This document shows, piece by piece, positions 56,873 through 64,000 of a DNA stretch of 64,000 bases. How positions within the stretch are numbered: position 1 is the stretch's first letter; each line of letters begins with the position of its first letter. The notes beneath the pieces are model-generated. The model was given only the letters and a program-made list of their open reading frames with translations. It was not told the DNA's origin and ran no database searches. The DNA comes from Rotaria sordida. Taxonomy: Eukaryota; Rotifera; Eurotatoria; Philodinida; Philodinidae. The DNA lies in contig CAJNOL010001094.1 in NCBI GenBank assembly GCA_905250125.1, positions 17,372 to 81,371 on the forward strand, in the 5' to 3' direction. Both the position numbers and the translations under genes were made by a program.

Positions 56873-58251
56873 TGTTGCTCAATGATTCTAAGCAACTGAA
56901 AATGAAATAGATTGTAAAATGACGAGTAATAGCCTTAAAAAACGAATGTTATAATAGATCAGAAAAAAAATGTATATATATACACCTGTAAAAACCTTTT
57001 CAATGATTAATTGTTTGTGTCAGATTTCTTTTTTTCTGTTCAGGCACCGACGACAAATTATACAGAACGTTTTTTTTCTTTTTCTTCTGCTACACGAAGA
57101 AAAAATAACACAAAAATTCAAGTAGACATTTTGTGAGAAATACACAAGTGACACTATTACTTTGTATGTGCATGTTTTGCCATAAGCATGATCAAAGAGG
57201 TATTCGACCTTGTGAAAAAAATGATTTCCGTTCAGTCAATCCATGTGACTAAAATCGCAGAAAATTTGCTAATAAATTGGCCGATAATCTAACAACTCAC
57301 AGAACAACATATTGCAATAAAGCACCGGTTTTTTCACGATTTATTACATGATACTGATGGTTACTATGCGATTTCAATTCATTAATCGTTGCAAGCAAAA
57401 GCAACATGTTTCTCTTGCTACTCCATTGAGTATCTTTGAGATTTTATTTCAATAATAAAACTAATTTTTATCTTATCAATATGATATACATGCATAGATA
57501 GTTTAAAAAAACAATCTAATGAACACATCCATGCATCAACATACATAATACAAGAGAAATCGAAGAAAGAACAAGCTTTAAACAGAAAATAATACATTTG
57601 AATGAATATTTGAAAGCGAAACAATAAAATCATTGATGGCATTTTCGTCCTCACCATTGACATGAGTATTATTGTTGGGAGAATTTGTTATGAATGAAAT
57701 AGACACGTTTGATTTACTGAGAGCTTATGATTAAGTCGATACTAGAATAACGAGATTTGTCACATTCAATCACTAAGAATTACTAGAACTTATTGTCAAA
57801 TTCATTTTGTCTGTTCAATGGTTCTATTTTTTTTGCAAAGAATTTGATGGTGATTTCTTCGCTTGGATAAGATAGGATTGTGGACACTACTAATCGGGTG
57901 TGAGTTTATGAATAGAAAATAACACACTTCCACACCCCCACTCTGAAATCCACACCCACACACAACAGTCGATTGGTTCCTTTAATTTGAGATCATAAGT
58001 TGGGACTATGCCCGGTCTAACCTATACAATCGACGTATAGATTGGGATGTATAGAAAGGGCATATACCTATAGAACTTAGAGAATTTGACATTTTTTATC
58101 GGTGACGACCAAACCGGTCAATCGGATGGCCTCGATTATATCATTGTCATGGGAATCGATAACAACTGCAAGTGAACTCCATTCAATATCAATACAATGT
58201 CTTTTACAATAATTATTTATAAATTGTACTCATAAAAATTTCCTTGTTATG
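56873..58251. other. Intergenic, one G/C hairpin
   Basis: No gene supported; the hairpin at 57,896-57,966 is the only structure noted. Confidence 0.4.
57896..57966. repeat. G-then-C telomere-like hairpin, copy 14
   Basis: CGGGTGTGAGTTTATGAAT is followed by AGAAAATAACAC, then ACTTCCACACCCCCACTC and CCACACCCACACACAAC. Confidence 0.7.
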
Positions 58252-58460
58252 AAATCAAATTTAGATCTTATCAAACAATTAATTCAATCATTGAAAGAAC
58301 GTATATGTACTAATATTAATTCTATAGAAATTAGTATCGAATCGAGATATTGAATCAATATAAAATGCAATATCATTATCATTAATTGAAATATTATTAG
58401 CTAATCATATATTATCTTATAATCAAATGAATGATTTAACTGAAGATAAATTTAATGAAA
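58252..58460 (+). pseudogene. Decayed coding fragment, unknown
   Basis: An ATG-led frame, MKSNLDLIKQLIQSLKERI, ends after about 34 codons. In a shifted frame coding-like sequence continues (SLSLIEILLANHILSY, NDLTEDKFNEI). It looks like a gene remnant with frameshifts. Family unknown. Confidence 0.3.
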
Positions 58461-58580
58461 TATAATTCACGAAATATGAAAAATTCTTTTCGAAATATTT
58501 AAACAACAGCTGTAGAAGTTGATAGAATAACAGTAAATGTTAAGAAAATTGACAGATTAATCAGATGAATGTTTATTCGA

Positions 58581-58617
58581 ATGGATGTGAGTGTGTGCAA
58601 ACTCTATCCACATCCTC
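58581..58617. repeat. G-then-C telomere-like hairpin, copy 15
   Basis: ATGGATGTGAGTGTGTGC, loop AAACTC, TATCCACATCC. Short copy. Confidence 0.6.
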
Positions 58618-58657
58618 GTTCTTTTCGAACATTCTTTTCCTTGCTTAGATATAATTC

Positions 58658-58712
58658 AGGATGTGAATGTAAGCTTTGATTTTGAGTCTTCGCTTAAACC
58701 ACATCCATACCC
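58658..58712. repeat. G-then-C telomere-like hairpin, copy 16
   Basis: CAGGATGTGAATGTAAGC, an AT-rich loop with GAGTCTTCGCTT, then AAACCACATCCATACCC. Confidence 0.6.
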
Positions 58713-58879
58713 TTTTTTTCGAAGAAATACAACAAAATGATTAACTCTATATTTGACTTCAATGATTATGAAATCGAAAATTACTAAACGTACATAATGG
58801 ATATGTTGAATGTCTAAGATTGAGAAGAAATTAATATTTTATTTTTCTAAACTTAGCTTTGTATAATTTTCAAATTGAT

Positions 58880-58920
58880 TTGGGTGTGGATGCCTACCTG
58901 TGACACACTCACACACCCAT
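58880..58920. repeat. G-then-C telomere-like hairpin, copy 17
   Basis: TTGGGTGTGGATGCC, loop TACCTGTGAC, then ACACTCACACACCCATA. Confidence 0.7.
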
Positions 58921-59584
58921 ATTGGAACAGTATAGACTACATCATTATTTAACTGTTTAAGGTTTTATTAAATATTTTTACAATTCCATAGACACAAATA
59001 TTTCTCTTTTATCGAGAACGAAAATTATTATTAAATAAAATTAGTAAATTGAATATTCTTTTAATTGTCGATTATTTCATGTATCTCACATGCTGGAATT
59101 ACTACATAATTACAATAAAGAAAAATTCCAATATAATTGGACACAACTAATACCATTCATCATGATTATTATTTACTATAAACCAAGATGTTTTGCATTA
59201 AAAAAAATTCCTATTATTACCATTCCTACTAAGAATCTTTCTATATAATAATGCATAACTGTATTCTACCGAATATATTATTCTAGGGATATCATTTTTC
59301 TGTCATTCTAAAATAAATTTTATTAATTTTGAATTTGAATTATGTGGACTTCGTAATTAACAATAGGAAATATATCTTGCATTAAGTTTCAAAAACAAGC
59401 GTAATAATTTAGTTTAATTTTTAATTAGTAAATTGTCAAGTGAAAGTAATTTAAATATAAAATAAATGAAATTATTGATATTTTAAATTGGAACTTCTGA
59501 TAATTTAATTCGCACATAAACTAAATTGAAAATATATATAAATTGACACCGCTATATTATTCTGTCGCGAAGTTTATTATACAA

Positions 59585-59800
59585 ACCTTCCATATTCACA
59601 TCCTCAACTCCTAATAAATTCTGAACTAGCAACATTAGCGGAATTCATTAAAAAATTCCGAGAAAATAAATCCTGGAAGCTGCTATTAAGTTAAGAGAAT
59701 TATTTCTTTCATCAAATGAACAACTGAAAATAAATAAAAATATTAGCATATCAACAAGATCGATGAAACAAATGAAACCATTCAAAAGAACAAGATCATA
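59585..59800 (+). pseudogene. Decayed coding fragment, unknown
   Basis: One frame reads HPQLLINSELATLAEFIKKF. A shifted frame reads AAIKLRELFLSSNEQLKINK and runs to a stop near 59,800. The composition is coding-like but broken; no family recognised. Confidence 0.28.
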
Positions 59801-60564
59801 ATAATGGTATATTACGCGATAATCTTAATAATTGCTCTTTTGTCAAGTGATAGTCACTAAGAAAATAATAGTTGTGATAATTGAATAAATAATGATTTGA
59901 ACTTATCTAATTTTTGCTGATAGTTTTTTATTATTATTATTTTTTAATTGACAAACGATGCAAAACTCTTTGAAATATTGTCGAAATCTGTTTCTCAACA
60001 ATGTAATATCAATTTGATTTTGATATCTTTTATTTGAAAGAGCACAGTTTTGAGCGCATATATATGAAACAAGATAATAAAACAATTTTTTAGGACAACC
60101 AGTTTTAATACCATTTTCATTCCCAAATTCTTTACGAGAATCTCCATTCCTGATTCTTATGTTAACCAGAGTCGAAAAATACGAGAAAAATTCGTTCTAG
60201 TCGAACGCTATTAATAATACATGCTCACATACTTTTTCGTAGTAAAAAACAATTCATAAAGAGGCACCTCTTTCTTTCCTACTTTCAAAAAAAAAATCTT
60301 TATAGTCAACATGAGTCAAAGCCAATTGACTACAGTCGGCATTGATTTGTCTACTATACCATTTTATTCATTTTTCTTTCTTCTCACGGGAGAAAAAAAA
60401 AGGCTTGACTTATGCAAATATTGCTATTGTTGATATGACATTGGTTTTTTTCCAATTGAATATGTCTTCCATTATGAAGTCATTGGAAAATTTCAACCTA
60501 TTCTTGTATTATATAAGTCCAAATAAATTGTATTCTCATTTACAGAGAGTTCTATTGAAATAAG
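59801..60564. other. Intergenic, nothing seen
   Basis: AT-rich 5' flank of the next gene. Confidence 0.35.
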
Positions 60565-61146
60565 ATGCCTAAACAAGAATTTTATCGACAATTGTCTATT
60601 GAAGAAGCTACAGATGCTATAATGGATTATGAAGATGATCATTATCAAGAATTTTATGATTTATTATTCAATCAATTATTAATTAATATTAAAAATATAT
60701 CATTCGAAAGAATTATTCAAAATAATCTACAATATGGTGATGCTGTACGCAATAACAAAGAGGCACATTCTCTCATCTGGCTTTACACAGCTGATCGAAA
60801 ATTCATCAATTCAATAAAGGTCTATTCATTTCGTTTTGCCAATGATTGTCATCCGGAATTTTATAGAACATTTGAAACAAAATCTCATCATCTGTTTTCA
60901 CTAGTAAAACGTCCAAGACATAAATATAATGGATGGTATAAATATATAGGACGAGAATTGTTAGACTATTTAGACAAATATTTAAATATTGAAAGAGTTG
61001 TTCAAAATCAAATTCCTCACAAAACAAAATTATTTATCCATCAAAAACAAGAACGAATAGATATACAATTTAATTTCTATTCGATTGATGAACGAATATC
61101 AATCACTTTTGAACCAGGTTATCCTGATTTTCTTAGGACATTCTGA
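60565..61146 (+). CDS. Hypothetical protein, 193 aa, single exon
   Basis: ATG 60565 starts MPKQEFYRQLSIEEATDAIM, and the frame stays open to TGA at 61,146. The protein is rich in Tyr, Phe, Asp, Arg and His, with no signal peptide or membrane segment. Regular blocks such as HSLIWLYTADRKFINSIKVY and NGWYKYIGRELLDYLDKYL look like a folded globular domain. No family is recognised. Its length and amino-acid make-up, unlike translated AT-rich spacer, support a real gene. It may be lineage-specific. Confidence 0.5.
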   Translation: MPKQEFYRQLSIEEATDAIMDYEDDHYQEFYDLLFNQLLINIKNISFERIIQNNLQYGDAVRNNKEAHSLIWLYTADRKFINSIKVYSFRFANDCHPEFYRTFETKSHHLFSLVKRPRHKYNGWYKYIGRELLDYLDKYLNIERVVQNQIPHKTKLFIHQKQERIDIQFNFYSIDERISITFEPGYPDFLRTF

Positions 61147-62331
61147 TCAAAGATTTTATAGAAATTTTTGTAGTGTTAATTGTAGTTTATATTTTTTTTT
61201 TATAAATAAAATAATCAAAAATTCAGATATTGTTGTTTTCTCTTAAGGCATTAGTTTATAAAAATGATGAATAAAAATAAAATAGAATATTGTTGTCAAA
61301 TATATGTACAAGTGCAATATTTATTATGATTAAGAAACGATTCATTTTTTTTGTTATCCATATTTGTTCGCCTGTTCATGATGAAAAAAAAAAGGAAATT
61401 TTAATGACAAAAACCATATGCTGACAAATACAGATTGTTCTATGGAAGACATTTGCTAATTCAAAAAGAATTATCGTTGTTTCTTATAAATTTTCATCTA
61501 ATACTGGTTCTCTAGTAAACATCTCTGTTGAAGATATGTTTATAATAGGCTTAAAAAGTCTCAAATAGATATAATTTATAAGTCGATATCTGGCTGTTTA
61601 TTCTTGATTTTCACAGGATGAAATGTTAATTATGTTACATCGACTAAAGATTTTTATCTACTTCATAAATTTTGATTATTGTTAAAATTAATTTAGCACA
61701 ATGAAAAAACCTTGTTTTAGCTAGTTTTGAAATCATAGTGGATTCAATGGTTTCAAAAATATATCCAAACTAGTAAATAATCAATAAACAAAAGTGGATA
61801 TGATTTTCTCTAGGATTTAATCTTAGTTTATTTTATTTTTGTATCACAGTACTTCCTTGATTTATATCTACACTGATAAATCTTTTTGATAATTATCTTA
61901 GCAGTTTTTCGCAGTCATTCCATTTTTATCATAAAATTCATAATTTTTTTTTCTATGCAAATAAAAATTAAAATGCTTGATTAATATGTAAAATTAAATA
62001 AAAAAAAACTGATTACATGTTTCAGTTTTTTTTTTGAATTCTTCACTTTTTCTGCTAATATTATAAGATGAAGAAATTAAATATTGAACCGATTAATAAG
62101 GATGGAATAAATATTCTTTATTTTCATTGATCAAAACACGTGAAATATCATTGTTCGTATATAAAGCATATTATCTCGAACGAACATAAATTCAATCTAT
62201 ACCTGAACAAAATAGACAACCAGCAAAGTTTCCGAAGTACGAAACTATCCATGAAATGATAAGATTAAGCAATGTAGTTTTTCTATCTAATGTTGATATC
62301 ATTAATATCATGGTATTACCAGTAAATACTT
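61147..62331. other. Intergenic, AT-rich
   Basis: No gene or repeat recognised. Confidence 0.4.
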
Positions 62332-62361
62332 AGGGTTATCCAAAAGTAGTGGGCCAGGTTC
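62332..62361 (+). repeat. Candidate mariner left terminal repeat
   Basis: AGGGTTATCCAAAAGTAGTG followed by GGCCAGGTTC has the form of mariner ends (TTAT/TCCAAAAGT). A TA precedes it. No matching right end is found before 64,000. Confidence 0.45.
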
Positions 62362-62754
62362 TTTTTTTTCTTATAAATAGCTAAAAAGAAATTTCTTTTT
62401 TTACGAATAGATAGAGCGTCTTTCGCTCTATCTTTCTATGCTATTTGATCAGTATCTAACTAAGATCATAGTAATAAAATTCCGACAAAAACATTTTTAG
62501 TGCAACTCTAGCTGGTAGCAATAGTGCATAAAATCATCTACACGTGTTTTTTTTCGTTTTTTCTTGCTTTTTCTCTTGTTGTTTCTTTCATCATCGTCTT
62601 CTTATCTCTTTTAATAACTGTCCATCCATACGTACATATACATTAACGCGTCCGCGGTATTGTTTTTGTGTGCACGTGTCGTGTATTTGCTTATATTCAA
62701 GAAAGTCAGAAAAATAAAATCAACTTTAACTTTGGCCCTATTTTCCTGTTTCAA

Positions 62755-63663
62755 ATGAGTACAGAAAACTTCCGTTTCTACATTAAAGTGCGTACTGCTC
62801 TTAATATTCAAGCAAGAATTATTCATGATGAACTGTATTCTGTTTATGGTGATCAAGCTCCTTCTCTCACAACAGTGAAAAGATGGTCCAAGCTGTTTCG
62901 TAAAGGTCGAGAAGAAATTGAAGATGAATCACGACCTTGTAGACTCATCACTGAAACAACATCCGAAAATATTGAAGAGATCCGCCTTCTTATCAATGAT
63001 GATCCTTATCTTACAATAGAAGAGCTACAAGAGCAAACTGATTTAAGCTATGGTACGGTTCATCGAATCATCACCGATCATTTAAACCTTAGAAAGGTCA
63101 CCGCACGTTATATACCCAAAGATCTTACCGATTTTCAACGGGCTGAACGAGTTCGAATATGTAAAGAAAACTTAGCAAAATTTCAACAAGGAACATGGCG
63201 ATTATGTGATATAATAACTGGTGACGAATCGTGGTTTTATCATAAACAAATTGGTCGAAAGTCGTCAAATGCAGCGTGGGTGAGAAGAGGAGATCCTCCA
63301 CCTACTGTAGTTCGACAAAGTAAGTATGCTTCAAAGACCTTATTATCCATCTTTTTTAAGTCAAATGGTCCTGTTTTCATTCATCATTTGGAACGGGGAC
63401 AAACAATCGATCACCAGTATTACATCAACAATTGTTTACGGCCTCTTGTCGATGAAATCAAACGTCAAAGACCCTCATATGGGACGCGTGGTATTAAAAT
63501 TCACTACGATAATGCAGGACCACATGTTCACGAAGATGTGTCTAGTTATCTTGAATCGGAACATCTCACAATAATACCACATCCACCTAATTCTCCAGAT
63601 TTATCACCATGTGACATTCTGGTTCGTATACAGGATTTACTGCCGTGGGATTTATTGCCGTAA
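62755..63663 (+). CDS. Mariner-family transposase, C-terminally truncated
   Basis: ATG 62755 starts a 302-aa protein; mariner enzymes are usually about 340-350 aa. Residues 1-110 hold the paired-type DNA-binding region (LTTVKRWSKLFRKGREEIED, LSYGTVHRIITDHL). The catalytic D,D34D triad is present: D157 in IITGDESWF, D252 in IHYDNAGPH and D287 in NSPDLSPCD, with 34 residues between the last two. Directly after the third Asp the normal YFLF..L block is replaced by ILVRIQDLLPWDLLP and a stop, so the C-terminal 40 or so residues are lost. The enzyme cuts and pastes at TA sites. Probably inactive now, but the rest is free of breaks, so insertion was recent. Confidence 0.85.
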   Translation: MSTENFRFYIKVRTALNIQARIIHDELYSVYGDQAPSLTTVKRWSKLFRKGREEIEDESRPCRLITETTSENIEEIRLLINDDPYLTIEELQEQTDLSYGTVHRIITDHLNLRKVTARYIPKDLTDFQRAERVRICKENLAKFQQGTWRLCDIITGDESWFYHKQIGRKSSNAAWVRRGDPPPTVVRQSKYASKTLLSIFFKSNGPVFIHHLERGQTIDHQYYINNCLRPLVDEIKRQRPSYGTRGIKIHYDNAGPHVHEDVSSYLESEHLTIIPHPPNSPDLSPCDILVRIQDLLPWDLLP

Positions 63664-64000
63664 ACAATCTTTATAAGGCGCGCTTTGTTTACATGCAAAT
63701 TTTAAAAAGACGATAATTAAATTCGAGTTATCTCATTAAAATTATATTCATTCATCAATTTAAAAAATAATCATCTCAAATATTTATTTGTTCAACTGTT
63801 TTTCTTTTCTTTTGTTTCCCCCACCCCCTGCTCTGTTTAATTGAGTAAACTAATCACAAATCACAATTATGTGAAGTACTTATTGAATTTTTTTTCCAGT
63901 TTTAATCTGGAAATTTTATAGTAAAATCATTTGATATTATTATCTTTATACAATATTATATTCTTTTTAAAGAATCGATTTTTATATTCGAGTACTGTAT
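63664..64000. other. Window end, nothing seen
   Basis: AT-rich with a short C-rich patch (CCCCCACCCCCTG near 63,819). The expected right end of the mariner is absent. Confidence 0.35.

Noticed and set aside
1-64000. CRISPR array or bacterial operon structure
   Set aside because: No regularly spaced identical repeats; genes are spliced and widely spaced, as in a eukaryote.

Overview
The window looks like nuclear DNA of a bdelloid rotifer (Rotaria/Adineta type). This is inferred from AT-rich DNA, genes split by introns of about 50-70 nt with GT..AG borders, a chimeric LDLa/EGF/seven-helix receptor, a fungal/bacterial-type acetate-transporter-like gene without introns, a Penelope-like reverse-transcriptase fragment next to G-rich repeats, and many foldback DNA elements. 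No species can be named from the sequence alone. Two assembly gaps are present (10 N at 12,796 and 100 N at 30,771).

Layout. 0.6-3.5 kb (+): a five-exon gene of unknown function whose first intron is filled by a 1.2-kb foldback element. 4.1-4.5 kb (+): a two-exon small gene. 5.1-5.9 kb (+): an RBR-type RING/IBR ubiquitin ligase. 7.2-9.4 kb: repeats. 9.6-14.3 kb (-): an LDLa-EGF-7TM receptor broken only by the short gap. 17.8-20.75 kb (-): a seven-exon AKAP7-like 2H phosphoesterase, rebuilt here from separate exons, with one 1.96-kb intron carrying hairpin elements. 22.2-24.9 kb: a nested palindromic composite repeat. 25.1-27.6 kb (-): a two-exon type II membrane protein resembling a glycosyltransferase. 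29.7-32.2 kb: MITE-like elements. 33.1 kb (-): a small broken gene. 34.8-35.5 kb (-): a GPR1/FUN34/YaaH transporter. 36-43 kb: mainly AT-rich repeats. 43.8-45.9 kb (+): Ly6/uPAR-like three-finger domains, the second set frameshifted. 46.2-47.1 kb: a mariner-type relic. 47.6-48.6 kb: small uncertain ORFs. 50.0-52.4 kb (-): an ARM-like/TIR/SAM-like protein. 53.7-54.0 kb (-): the Penelope-like RT fragment. 55.1-55.7 kb (-): a TMEM272-like membrane protein. 56.6-56.9 kb (-): a small tail-anchored protein. 58-60 kb: decayed sequence. 60.6-61.1 kb (+): an unknown 193-aa protein. 62.3-63.7 kb (+): a mariner transposase with a lost C-terminus.

The most striking pattern is a dispersed family of at least 17 short hairpins. 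In each, a GTGTGGGTGTGAGTG-like strand is followed by a short A/G- or T/C-rich loop and then a CACTCACACCCAC-like strand, always G-rich first. They resemble miniature head-to-head telomere repeats (bdelloid telomeres are reported to be TGTGGG-like), but many share the loop, which argues for a mobile or templated element family. Three lie 75-225 nt past the stop codon of minus-strand genes, and one abuts the truncated Penelope-like fragment.

The genes do not form a pathway. They are ordinary, independently transcribed eukaryotic genes in a transposon-rich, gene-poor region.
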